Below are positions 54,216-64,000 of a stretch of DNA of 64,000 bases, piece by piece. Origin of the DNA: Symbiodinium natans (lineage: Eukaryota; Sar; Dinophyceae; Suessiales; Symbiodiniaceae); NCBI GenBank assembly GCA_905221605.1, contig CAJNDS010002509.1, positions 322,599-386,598 of the forward strand, read 5' to 3'. Each line of letters starts with the position of its first letter. Position 1 is the stretch's first letter. The notes beneath the pieces were generated by a model. That model was not told the DNA's origin. It did no database searches and worked only from the letters and a program-made list of their open reading frames with translations. Position numbers and translations under genes: made by a program.

Positions 54216-54707
54216 ACTATACCCCCCAGAACTTGGCATGTTCCCCCGTATACTATAATCCCTATGAAGGACTGTTAGTATAAGGGGGAAGATCCCAACC
54301 TAGTAGGAACCCTAAACTGTAAACCGCTCTGAGCCCAGAAATATTGTGAAGTACAGGTAGTTGGTTTATGCTAGCTTAGGCTAAGGGTTCAGGGTTTAGC
54401 GTTTGTTCCGGCCTATGCTTTCTGGAAAGTAGAGGTTTACCGCTGGTCTCGGGTTTTCGGCCTGGGGGTATAGCAGGAAGGGGGGCAGTAAGGAAGCAAA
54501 GTAAGTAAGGCAGTAGGTCGGAAGGAAGGAGGGAGGAGGTCCAGAACGAAGGAGGGAAGAATGAAACGACGGACGGTAGAACTCTTGGAGGACACAAGGC
54601 AGGACAGCAGTATGAAAGGATGGAAGCGAGGAAGGACGACAAGGGAACCAGAAGGGAGGAAGGAACAGCTACAAAAGAACGCAGTACAGAAGATCCTACA
54701 CTGGAGT

Positions 54708-55329
54708 TCAGCCCCGAGTGTTTTGGGATCTTCCCCCTATACTAGCAAATCGAGCGCGGACAGCGGTTTCGTAAACGAGCCATTGATCACCATCTCGGGC
54801 CGCTTTCGCAGCAGCAACGTTGAAAATCGAAAAGCAATTTTCCAGGGCTTGCTTTGGCAACTCTGCTTGCAGGCGGTTGATGACAAGCTTCACGACCGTG
54901 GCCATGGAGGTGAGCACTGCATCATATTGTTTCCTTCCACTCCGCGGGTCCCATAAGAAGTGCTGTTTGTCGCCATAGAAAATGGCCTTCGCGCCCATCG
55001 CCTGCTCCACGACCATTTGCGTGCAGGTCATCTCGGGCCCAGCGGGCCCATCGGTCGATGGCTCCAGAACGCGGCCGTCCAGAAACAAACGCCGTATCCT
55101 GAAGCAGGGCTGGGATTCAATTCTGGACTCCTACATTCCCCTTCCCTGCCAGGCTTGCTAGCTTCAGGGGTCAACCAAACCAAACGCCCTGAACACATCA
55201 ATGAATAAATCCCTTCTGAAACCCTGGCCGACCTGGCGATGAAGTCCTCCACTTCGGACCCGGTGAGGCTGCAGTCGTGCCATGCAGTGTCAAACTTGCG
55301 CAGGAAAGCTGCCAGGCAGGCTGTCCTTA
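54708..55329 (-). CDS. Unidentified coding-like exon pair
   Basis: The 3' exon (55098 down to 54708) opens after CTTCAG and codes for about 130 residues to a stop, including RRLFLDGRVLEPSTDG, FYGDKQHFLWDPRSGRKQYD and LPKQALENCFSIFN. The composition is that of a folded alpha/beta protein. The 5' piece (about 55329-55224) reads ACLAAFLRKFDTAWHDCSLT...IARSAR and is followed by GTTTCAG. The simplest GT-AG choice does not keep phase, so another donor or acceptor must apply. No family recognised. The region has no telomere arrays. The facing plus ORF is judged an artefact. Confidence 0.45.
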
Positions 55330-57300
55330 GTAGGGATTACAGTACAGTACCCCTAAACCCTGAATATCCCGATTAAGGACTGTTAGTATAAGCTTTATCA
55401 TAGTGGGGTAACATTTTTACATTTTTAAGGGTACTTAAACTCAATAAGGAATTTAAAATTTTAAGATTTTATTACTGGATTATAGTACCCCTAAACCCTG
55501 AACATCCCGATTAAGGACTGTTAGTGTAAGGGGGAACATCCCAACTAGTGTCACTCGAGGGTGTGCGCACGTCTCCCCTCTGGCGCTCCAAGTTTTAGCA
55601 GATCTCCGGTTTGGGGTTTAGGGTTTAGGGTTTAGGGTTTAGGGTTTAGGGTTTAGGGTTTAGGGCTTCGGGTTTAGGGTTTAGGGTTATCTTGCGCCGC
55701 ACCATTGAGGCTTGCCCAGCCGCCAGCGGCAGGACCCACAAAGGGAGAGAGAGAGAGAGAGGGAGACGTGGGTGCGAGTTTTGCCTTTAGGGTTTAGGGG
55801 TAAGGGTTGAGGGTTTAGGGTGTAAGGGTTTAGGGTGTAAGGGTTTAGGGTTTAGGGTTCAAGGCCGGACTTGAGGCTGGGGGCTGCATTCTCACATGAG
55901 AATCCTTTTTCGCGCTTTATATTCTGTATCTATTATGACCTGCAAAAATGCCAGATTGGGATGTTAATCGTCCGGTGGTAGTGTCGCCTGATAGCATTTA
56001 TATTTTTGTCGATGCAACACCCAAAGGAACACTAACCGCAATGTGTTCATCTTCCTTTTGAAAGAACTGATCCCTCTCCTTCAAGTGGAGCCGCCGGAAG
56101 AGTGATGTAGATCTGATACCCTGCGCCCTGAGCCTCCAAAACCCTACAACCCTAAAACCCCAAAACAACCCCCTACCCTAAACCCTAAACCCTCAGCCCC
56201 TAAAACCCTACAACCCTAAACCCCAAAACAACCATCTCCTGGACCTGACGCCCCGTAGCCATCGGCCCCACATACAAGTTGCTCATTATGGATGGCATTC
56301 TCTTTTAGGGATTATTCCTGTCGAGAGCCCCTCAAGCAATCCTATAGGTGCAATCCCCGTGTCAGTGCAATAAAGACTACGTACCCAACATACCTGTGCG
56401 ACCAAAAGCAGACCCTAAGTCTAAACCCCTAAACCCCTAAACCCCCAAACCCCCAAACCCCTAAACCCCTAAACCCCTAAACCCGTAACCCCCTCCCCCG
56501 CCGCCCCCCCAAACCCTAAAAAACACAAACGTAAACCCTAAACCTTATAAGCCCACCCTAAACCCTAAACCTTAAAGCAAACCCTAAACCCTACACCCTA
56601 CACCCTAAACCCTAAACCCTAAACCCTAAACCCTAAACCCTAAACCCTAAACCCTAAACCCTAAGACTAACCCAGCATTGCTTGCACAAGGCCCTGCTCT
56701 TCGCGCTCGATGGCGCCTTAGCCTGCGCCGAGTCGGAGGAGGGCTTTAACAGTTTAGGGTTTAGGGTTGGGAGTTTAGGGTTTAGGGTTTAGAGTTTAGG
56801 GTTTAGGGCAATATGGGGGTCTGAATAATTAGAATAGGCTTTCGGGGGTTATTATAGTCACAAAGGGATCATAAGGGAACATCTATTAGTAATTATTCCG
56901 ACCCCTCTATTGGGTCTCAAGGGGTTTGGGGTTTGGGTATTATACTAACTCCATACCAAGTCCAAGTGGGTTTGTGACCCTAAACCCTAAACCCTAAACC
57001 CTAAACCCTAAACCCTAAACATTTCCTTTGGGGGCCTACACACCGATTTTTTTTGTTGGAGGGGGGGGGGGGGGGGGGGGTAGCTGCTTCTATGCAGGGG
57101 ACTGAAACCCAAGTCCTTTAAGGCCGAAGAGGTTTGGGCCCTAAAGGGCATTCAAGGCCTTTTAGGCCTTTCGGGCCTTTGAGGTCTTTGAGGCCTTTTA
57201 GGTCTTTGGGGCCTTCACGGTTTAGGAGGCGTTAGGCAGGGCTTTACCGAAGCGGAGACTCGAAATCTGACTGTCAGTACTGAAGACAGCACCGACGTGT
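55330..57300. other. Telomere-array mosaic
   Basis: TTTAGGG: 55612-55690, 55785-55860, 56751-56810. CCCTAAA: 56140-56225, 56415-56665, 56978-57020. A 30-bp AATCCTAAACCC-like duplication with ATTAAGGACTGTTAGTATAA occurs near 54250-54290, 55372-55400 and 55500-55530. G-run at 57060-57080. Confidence 0.75.
56676..56751 (+). CDS. Possible internal exon between telomere-type arrays
   Basis: 76 nt preceded by AACCCAG and followed by GTTTAGGG. 25 open codons plus 1 nt: HCLHKALLFALDGALACAES and on. CCCTAAA on the left, TTTAGGG on the right. Confidence 0.42.
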
Positions 57301-57610
57301 TTTCTGTTTTGATTTTTTGTAGTGGCATGGCATGGTATGTATGTATGGACCTATCTATTCACAGATGCGTGCTTGCTTGGACTTCAGAAGATGGATTTGC
57401 AGATTAGACGACTCTCAGACTAGCCGATGCTTGATGCTCATCTGCAGGTGGGCTCGTCTTCTTTTCTTCCCATGCTGTGTGAGCTCTGTAAGGCTGGATG
57501 CCACATTTTCCATGACTTCGTGAGTGCTTGTAGGTATCGCGGCTTATCACAAGTGCAAGCAACAACAGATCGTTGCATGGAGCGGCGTGCTTGGCACGTC
57601 TGCTCGCTAG

Positions 57611-58519
57611 ATGGATGAGGAACAGACTTCTGTGCCTTATCCGGCTGCCAGCGTGTATCCTTCGATTCCGAACAAGGATGGCAGTCCGGTGGTCGAAGCG
57701 GAGAGCAGTGCCCATGAGACATGGGTCCGATACAAGCATGCGAAGCGCCAACCTAATGGGCAAGGTTTGATTATTCCCCCGGCCAGGCCTTCTTCGGAAG
57801 CAGGTGGCTTTGCGAGGCTCGTCAAACCAAGGCGGGCTTTTCATCAGCAGCTTCCTCAAGCTCGATGCAACTCAAGAGATTCTCGAGATTCCCGGCACGG
57901 TCCGGAGGTGGAGGATCATCCTGTGGCCCACAATCAACGCAGAGGTAGGTCACGCAGCGATTCAAGAGACTCCCGCGATGCTTTGTTCAACCCGCAACGC
58001 CCCAGATGCCACGACCATCTGCAGAACCCAATCGATGAGAAACGGAAGAGCTGCGCGCATGCGACGACGCGGTGCCGAGACGATTCACGGGATTCAAGGG
58101 ACTCAAGAGACTGGATATATCCTAAAAGTCCAAGAAAGTGTGAGTGGGGTCGGCAGGATTGGGCAGGTAGTTCGGATTGGGCGGATTGGGCCAGTCATTC
58201 TCAGGGTCCCCACTGGCATGCGGCCGAAAGCTCAATGAAGAATTGGCGCTCCTGGACGCATGGAGACCTTGCTCACCAAGAGGAGCACGTGCTTGTTCAA
58301 GAGAAGTTGGTGGCAGCTGAGGATGCGCTGTCGAAGGAGCGTAGGCAGCACAAAAGTCTTCAAGAGGAGCATCTGCTTCTTCAGCAGAAGCTAACGGCAG
58401 CTGAAGAGGCGCTGTCGAAGGAGCGTCATGAGCGCGAGACGCTGCAAGCCGGGCATAAAGCTTCAGAGGAGGCGCTAGCGAAGGCAAGGCTTGACGCGGG
58501 CACAGTTAAGCAGCTCCAG
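57611..58519 (+). CDS. N-terminal exon: RD-rich, coiled-coil part of a PARP gene
   Basis: From the ATG at 57611 the frame is open to 58540 (309 residues). Residues about 85-175 carry several SRDSRDS clusters. From about 215 to the end there is a strong coiled coil with two related repeats (EKLVAAEDALSKERRQHKSL and QKLTAAEEALSKERHERETL). The exon probably ends at 58519 (GC donor) or 58504 (GT donor), both phase 0, continuing into the coiled-coil exon at 58779; otherwise it is a separate short protein ending at 58541. RD dipeptides suggest RNA or nucleic-acid association, but that is inference. Confidence 0.6.
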
Positions 58520-58778
58520 GCCAGGATCAATACTCACTAGCAACTCACCAATCCGCAACTATAGGAATCGTCAGCTATAATGCCCAAACCCTCAAACCCT
58601 GAACCCTATAAACCCTGCCAGCTTGGCTTTAAATGAATCCACTTCCACTTCCAGTTCGGATGCTGGGTCAGTAGGCAGATCTTAGCTAGCAATCATACGG
58701 TCTAGGGCTTTAGTGCTTGGGTTTGGGGTTTAGCCTTTTGAGATTCAAGGTGTGACGCTTAGGGCAGTTTACCCTCAG

Positions 58779-58854
58779 GCTGAACTGAATGTTGAGCGCA
58801 CGTGGCGGGTCTCTGCGGAAGAGAAGCTGCTCGAGTTGCAGAAGCAGAGATGCG
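58779..58854 (+). CDS. Probable coiled-coil exon of the PARP gene
   Basis: After TTTACCCTCAG the frame reads AELNVERTWRVSAEEKLLEL and on, in phase with the preceding exon and continuing its coiled coil. The downstream end is uncertain; a GC donor at 58855 is one choice and leaves a phase mismatch with the next exon. Confidence 0.45.
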
Positions 58855-59035
58855 GCTGATCTCTGGGAGATTTAGCTTTTGGTATGTTGAAGGAGATTAC
58901 CTTACAGTTCTCAGTAGGGAATGAGTAAGGTACCTGTTGTAGATGTTCTTACGTGCAGGGGGATAATTGGTACCTCATGCACTAATTTCCAAGGAACCAG
59001 GAAGTCTCATCAGTAAGTTGTAAAGATCGCACCAG

Positions 59036-59559
59036 GAAGAGTTCTGCCATCCTGGGTGCGTCTTGGGAGTACGAGCTTGACGGCAGTTGGTTCGCTTTCT
59101 TACCAGAAGGGAGTGACCTGATGAACCAGGCTTACGTGGCCTATGCTTCTGACAGGCGGAATCATCGCATGGCAGACATTGTGGTCGGGGGCATCTCGCG
59201 CGTCGTTGACTTCGAAAAGATGACGCAGCAAAATACCGCAACGAAAAAGCTACGCAACATCCGCATCTGCACCGGAGTGCCGGCGCAGTGGCAGAGCTCC
59301 CCATCAGCGCTCTTGACGCAGAGTCCCACCTGGGCATCCTTCTACGTGGAGGTGAAACACTTGGATATCCTCGTGGCTGTCACTCACATTCTCCGAGCCA
59401 CAGGTCATATATGGGATGTGAAAAGCCCATGCGCCTGTATGAACAGCGCGCAGGTCAAGTCCATCCATCGAATTGAGAACTTCCGGTTGTGGCATCGCTA
59501 CCAAGCGAGGCTGAAGGCCATGCGAGAGGAGCACGCAAAGTGCAACATTGCTGTGCAAG
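59036..59559 (+). CDS. WWE domain plus start of PARP catalytic domain
   Basis: The exon opens after CGCACCAG. It codes for a WWE domain: SWEYELDGSWFAF about 25 codons in, then RVVDFEKMTQQNTATKKLRN, the usual VDF..M.Q.N..T..R ending. WWE domains bind ADP-ribose or poly-ADP-ribose. After a linker, VKSIHRIENFRLWHRYQARL starts the PARP catalytic fold. An apparent GC donor after 59559 joins in phase to 59712. The frame stays open to 59606 if unspliced. The ATG at 59121 lies inside the WWE domain and is not a real start. Confidence 0.75.
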
Positions 59560-59711
59560 GCGCTCAGGGCTTGACTCAACCGGTACCAGGGCCCAATCTG
59601 TTTTGACAAAAGCCATGCTGAAATAGAGTCCCACCCCCCCACTCCGAGTTTGCATAGCTCATGCAGTTGTATAAACCCTAAGCCTTCAACTCCTAATCCC
59701 AAAAATAGCAG

Positions 59712-60007
59712 GTGCAAGTCTCGACCTCGATGGAGGAAAGGAGAACTTTGTTTGGGACACAGGGCCGATGACAGCAAAACAGCATGTTCTGGACTGCGGC
59801 GCTCCTTTGGCCAGTGACATCGATGAGAAGATCTTGTTGCATGGCACCTCCTATTATAGCGCAAATGCCATCGTCATGGAAGGCTTCGATCATCGGACCT
59901 GCCATCGTGGCATGTACGGGGAGGGCGTCTACTTTGCAGGCGCTGCGTGCAAGAGCCATCAGTACACTTGCTCCACCCATTCCGGCAAAGCGTGCTCATG
60001 CAAGCAG
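59712..60007 (+). CDS. PARP catalytic core exon (His and Tyr of the H-Y-E triad)
   Basis: Opens after AATAGCAG. Reads into EKILLHGTSYYSANAIVMEG, with His at 59840, and GMYGEGVYFAGAACKSHQYT, with Tyr at 59930: the NAD+ binding signature of PARPs. It continues TCSTHSGKACSCKQ, a C-x2-H-x4-C-x-C cluster resembling the tankyrase zinc site. Without splicing the frame stops at 60040. A GA donor after 60007 would join in phase to 60215; this is a guess in keeping with dinoflagellate donors. Confidence 0.78.
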
Positions 60008-60214
60008 GAGCCTTGCCCTCGTAATCTAGGCTACTTTTAGGTGGGTTTCCCAATATACCCCTTCTGTAGACCTTAGATGACCCTTAGCGGCCTCATATTC
60101 CCGAAGCCTCGTGTAAGGTATGCCAGCTGGCTTTCCAGCAGGAACGCCTCTCATGTTTTGATGCAACATGGTGGTAGGCAACAATCAGAAACACGAACCC
60201 TTTTGAGTGTTGAG

Positions 60215-60451
60215 GAGAGGACCCTGATCATTGCCCGTGTGGCCCTTGGCGACGCGCACTATGCGCGTGGAACCCTCAAGAAGAACAAGCGGCCTCCAAG
60301 CCGAAGCGACGCTGCAGGTACTCATGACTCTGTTGTCGTAAATCCCGGGCAAATCAATGGCCACCACAACCTCAGCCAAGTTCACCAGGAGTTCGTCATC
60401 TTCGACCGAGAGCAAGCCTATCCTTCCTTCGTTGTGCAGTATGTACTCTGA
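60215..60451 (+). CDS. PARP catalytic C-terminal exon (catalytic Glu)
   Basis: Opens after GTTGAG. Reads ERTLIIARVALGDAHYARGT, then RPPSRSDAAGTHDSVVVNPG, then VHQEFVIFDREQAYPSFVVQ and stops at TGA. The Glu at 60389, before FVIFD, sits where catalytic Glu is found in polymerising PARPs, so the H-Y-E triad is complete. The protein would thus be able to add poly-ADP-ribose chains, by analogy. Confidence 0.78.
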   Translation, partial: ERTLIIARVALGDAHYARGTLKKNKRPPSRSDAAGTHDSVVVNPGQINGHHNLSQVHQEFVIFDREQAYPSFVVQYVL

Positions 60452-61420
60452 CATGCCAATGAAGACCGGATGCTTTGATTTTGTTTGCTGAGACAAAGAG
60501 GTGTGGCAAAACTCTGTGAGGCTGCGGTTCTGAGAGGACCTGCCACGCCCCGAAACCCCCTAAACCCCCCCAAGCCCCCCTAAACCCAATTCACCCCCCC
60601 CTAAACCCCCTTTACCCCCGTAAGCCCCCTAAACTCTGGACCCCTAACCCCAAACCCTAAACCACCTGAACCAGAGAAGTCCTCCAGCATCCCCCAAAGC
60701 CCGAAACCTGAAACCCAAAATCCTCCTGCGTCTTGCGCCCGTCGCGCTCTCCATTCTCTGGAGGAACCTGCCCACGGTGGCCCCCTTGAAGAGCATGCTA
60801 CCTTAAACTAAACAGGGTTCAAGGTTAGAGTTTAGGGTTTCGGGTGTTAAAGCTCCTCATTTCCTAAACCCTAAACCCTAAACCCTAAACCCTAAACCCT
60901 CAGAATTATGAACTACGGGCATCTTCCTTGCACTGGGCTCTAAAGCCTCAGGAAGCATCGCATCCCCAACCCGGATCCCTGGGCGCAGGTCCTGAGCCTG
61001 CTGAACCCTGAGTTCCCCCGAGCTCTGGCACCTTAAGACACTGTCAGTACTGAGTCGGGTTTAGGGTTTAGGGTTTGGGGTTTAGGGTTTAGGGTGTAGG
61101 TCGGTCGCTTTGAAACTGCAGCCTCTAACATAGCAAGCTTTAATCATACAGCGCGCCCTAAACCGAATTGCCTTGCACTCGCATCCTCTACATACCCCAG
61201 TCCCCCCAGCCCGCCCCCCCCTCCCTCCCCCCCGCCTCCCCCCACCCCACCCCACAAAAAAGACCCTACACCTCAAACCCTGAGAGGGTTTAGGGTTCGC
61301 TGTGTTAAAGCCCGAGCCCTTAACCCTAAACCCTAAACCACCCTAGACCCTAAACCCTGAACTAAACTTAAACCCTAAACCCTAAACCCTGAGCCCCGAA
61401 CCCTCCCCAAATCAGCGCAG

Positions 61421-61497
61421 GAGTCGAAAACACGCCGCTTGGACACCGCAGCTGCCACCCTGGCGTCCCTTGGGCGGCTTAGGAGCCACACACACGG
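61421..61497 (+). CDS. Possible internal exon between telomere-type arrays
   Basis: 77 nt preceded by TCAGCGCAG and followed by GTAAGGG, the best donor match in the window. 25 open codons: ESKTRRLDTAAATLASLGRL and on. CCCTAAA on the left, TTTAGGG/GGGGTTT on the right. Confidence 0.48.
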
Positions 61498-61712
61498 GTA
61501 AGGGTTTGGGGTTTGGGGTTTAGGGTTTAGGGTTTAGGGTTTAGGGTTTGGGCTTTAGGCTTTAGGGGTTTCAAGCCCCTGTTGTTGGAGAAGTGAGAAG
61601 GCTCAGGGTTTGGGGGCTCAAGACCGCATGCCTAAGCCTTGGATATTAAAACCCTAAACTCTACCTGGGACCAGCGGTTGAGGGTTTGGGTTTATAGGGT
61701 TCAGGGTTTAGG

Positions 61713-61816
61713 GACTCTACCTGTAACCTTGTTTACCTACAATTTTATGGGTGCTGCCTGCCTGCTAATTAAGGGCAGTTCCTACAACACTGTAGGTAAA
61801 GAGGGTCGCAGGTATA
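61713..61816. mobile_element. Foldback related to 22446-22545
   Basis: CTACCTGTAACCTTGTTTACC...CTACAATTTTA on the left is mirrored by CACTGTAGGTAAAGAGGGTC on the right. Confidence 0.55.
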
Positions 61817-61963
61817 AACCCTCTAAACCGTAAACCCCCAAAAAAGCCCTAAACCCTGTAAACCCTCCAAACCCTAAAACCCTAAAGCTTGCACACCCTG
61901 AACCCTATTAGCCCAAAAGACGCTCAAAACCACTCCACACACGCACAAAAGTCGTGTTGCCAG

Positions 61964-62020
61964 GCCATCATGAGGCTGAGGATGCGTTTGAGCTCGAGGC
62001 AGACAGAACATCGAATTGAA
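61964..62020 (+). CDS. Possible internal exon
   Basis: 57 nt preceded by GTTGCCAG and followed by GTTAGC. Nineteen open codons, AIMRLRMRLSSRQTEHRIE. Not directly bracketed by arrays. Confidence 0.35.
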
Positions 62021-63464
62021 GTTAGCTTTTCTCATGCGACCCCGGTGATCCTGCTATCGACCGCCCGCTCACCGCATGAAAAACCCTCAGCCCTGTATAA
62101 ACCCTGAACCCTGAACCCTAAACCCGAAACCCGAACCCTAAACCCTAAACCCTCAACCCTCAACCCTAAACCCGAAACCCTAGAAGCCTCACCTCGGTGC
62201 CAAGGCCGCGGCTTCCGCGACTCTTCGCAGTGCTGGGCGCTGAAGAGGCCAGAAAGACTGGCAGGGTTTCGGGTTTACGGTCTAGTAGGGTGTATATAGG
62301 GTTTGGGGTCTAGGGTTTAGTGGTTTGGGGTTTAGGGCTTAGAACCCCGGTCATTTTCAGGGCTTTCTTGGGCTAATTTTTTTTTAGGCCTTACAGGGTT
62401 TTGCAGGGTTTAGGTTTTTTCGGGTTTATGAGGTCTTTATGGGCTTTAAGGTTTATAGGGTTCAGAGCGTTTTGAGTTTTTAGGGTTTTGGGGCTTTAGG
62501 CAGAGGATGTAGGAGTCAATGTGTTCAGGTTTTCTAAAGAAAGGTGCTTCTCTTCCCCACACATACAGTTCAGCTTCTCCCCTACAAAGCGTACGGTTTG
62601 GCTTTGAGCGTCGTCATGTTCGAAGAATGGATCTGGGTTGAGGGCTTATTGTACCGTAGCATTAAGGGCCCTAGGGCTTCGGGTTAAGCCTTAAATGGGC
62701 AAGGCAAAGTCTCTCAGTTGTGTGCTTTGTGCCCTGACATGCAAGTCCCGAATCTGCCAGTAACCAACCTATCGAAACCCTAGAGCAGCCCGAGGCCCTC
62801 CACACGAACCGCCCCTGCTACCTTTCAAGGTATATTCGAGTTCCTAACCCAAAACCCTAAACCCTAAACCCTAAACCGCAATTTAAGGTGCAATTTGGGG
62901 GAGTTAGCCAAAGCGACTAGGCATAAACAAAACTTGAGCCTCCAAAATGCTTACGGTATCGGGGTTTATGGATCAAAGATGGGCACACCTACACTCGCAC
63001 TTGCACAGGAGTCCTTTTGCGTCTTGGCCAGCCTGACTGCGCGTCTTGTGCGCCACGTATGCCCTTCGGCTCCTTTCTGGGGGAGCGGATGGGGTGGTCA
63101 GGGTGCTTGTTCAGAGCTTTAGTGCCTTTAGGGCAAGGTGACTTCCTTTTGGGTTCCTAGGTTGGTGGAGTTCAGGGCCGGGGGTTACACTGACCGCGTT
63201 GCGAGTTTTGCTTGTTTGGGCATTTGAGCCTTATAGTTCAGGGTAGTGCTTCATGAAGGGTGTGGCAGTCTGAGTTCGTGAGAACTGACGAAAGTTGGGT
63301 TTGAAGGTAGTTCTGCACAGGATTATGCAGAAAGTATGCCAGGTTCCCGCAACCACACACTCTACCTGCGCTAATCTAGTTCCAGGGTTTCCGGAGCCAA
63401 CGCCAACCCGAGGCAAAGAAGCGAGCTGCCATCCCAAACCCAACCCAAACTCCAAGCCCCTTAT

Positions 63465-63577
63465 CTTGGTAGCCCAGTGGTACCCTTTACCTTTGTTTTT
63501 TTGGTTCTGGGTTCCCTGATAAAGTAACCGACGGAAAAAATGTGCCCATATTATAAGGTGGTTACTGGGCTACTAAG
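63465..63577. mobile_element. MITE-like foldback, family 1 copy 5
   Basis: CTTGGTAGCCCAGTGGTACC on the left and GGTTACTGGGCTACTAAG on the right, 113 bp, uninterrupted. The closest match to copy 1 at 767. Confidence 0.8.
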
Positions 63578-63620
63578 TTATAGTTGCAAAGCCTGCAGCC
63601 TTAAGTATCGCCCCCCCCCC

Positions 63621-63654
<34 letters not shown>

Positions 63655-64000
63655 TTGCCCCCAAGCTTTTGAACACGAACAGACCATCCACAAGTCTGCA
63701 CCGAAGGCCCTCCCACCCCCCAGCATGATGGAACTAAATCCGAAACCAAAAAGCTCACAGCACACCCCCAAGCCCCTCGACCCTAAACCTTAAACTCTAA
63801 ACCCTTGAACTCCTTGCATCCTCTAAAATCCAAAGCCCTAAAATCCTTAAACCCACCAAACCCCTGAACCTTTTAACCTTTAGACCCCAAAACCCTAAAC
63901 CCTGAAACCCCTACACCCTGTAAATAATCACCCTAAACCCTGAAACCCCTAAGCCCCAAGAAGCCCCCTAAACCCTTGAACCCAAACCCTGCAACCCCCC

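Larger units (their letters stand above)
48961..54560. other. Telomere-array mosaic
   Basis: CCCTAAA arrays: 48960-49012 (CCCTATAA/CCCTCTAA), 49300-49396 (14 units), 49850-50000 loose, 50683-50722, 51030-51155, 52448-52515, 53330-53425. TTTAGGG arrays: 49495-49600, 50129-50185, 50881-50915, 51744-51795, 52625-52730, 53041-53118, 53522-53610. Facing pseudo-palindromes at 50749-50845 and 51508-51612 (GGTTCTGAAGTATGGGCCC and mirror) form another foldback pair. ATT microsatellite 51280-51375. A C-run of about 34 lies at 54181-54215. Islands at 50084-50129 and 52540-52622 are open but ambiguous in strand or frame. Confidence 0.8.
60452..64000. other. Telomere-array mosaic, right end of window
   Basis: CCCTAAA or CCCCTAAA tracts: 60545-60670, 60860-60902, 61318-61395, 62098-62180, 62850-62880, loose 63780-64000. 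TTTAGGG: 61055-61100, 61498-61570, 62265-62340. A C-run of about 37 lies at 63622-63654. Island 60729-60800 is open on both strands. No other gene supported between 62021 and 64000. Confidence 0.75.

Overview
This is nuclear DNA from a eukaryote, most likely a dinoflagellate. The clues are TTTAGGG/CCCTAAA repeats throughout, tandem RCC1-like repeat proteins with the phrase ADGSVVTWG behind a ubiquitin-like N-terminus, short coding islands in very long non-coding DNA, and apparent GC/GA splice donors. The lineage is inferred; no rRNA or spliced-leader gene is present to settle it. There is no prokaryotic operon, CRISPR array or recognisable tRNA/rRNA gene.

The standout is a complete 5,500-bp DNA transposon at 2727-8226. 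It has imperfect terminal inverted repeats of about 34 bp (inner 28 bp with one mismatch), an 8-bp target duplication (AAACCCTA), and lies inside a CCCTAAA tract. It carries three same-strand genes: a serine-rich coiled-coil protein (3430-4194), a P-loop ATPase resembling superfamily-3 helicases (4287-6326), and a KDZ/Zisupton-like DDE transposase with D198, D277 and E335 (6580-7818). Upstream of the first gene are four 19-bp iterons, each built on the palindrome TGCTTATAAGCA. A KDZ transposase joined to an SF3-like ATPase and iterons is a combination I do not recognise, and is the best candidate for an undescribed system.

Most of the rest (1-2.7, 8.2-40.5 and 49-64 kb) is a mosaic of CCCTAAA (F) and TTTAGGG (R) arrays of 20-280 bp. 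GC-rich islands of about 50-130 bp repeatedly sit with an F array on the left and an R array on the right. Many of these are open in one frame and edged by AG and GT, so they look like small exons of long genes whose introns start with TTTAGGG and end with CCCTAAA. At several places an array sits inside a known repeat or between short direct repeats, showing that arrays have been inserted after the fact. At least four families of small foldback (MITE-like) elements are scattered through the same DNA.

Recognisable host genes are two RCC1-like genes (27911-29338, 32325-33791) plus a broken fragment (24612-24880), and a multi-exon WWE-PARP gene (about 57611-60451) with an intact H-Y-E triad and a tankyrase-like zinc motif. 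A minus-strand exon pair at 54708-55329 is coding-like but unidentified. A 40.56-42.51 kb satellite of nested palindromes, followed by a 42.6-48.9 kb purine/pyrimidine-rich block almost free of telomere-type arrays, forms a separate compartment.
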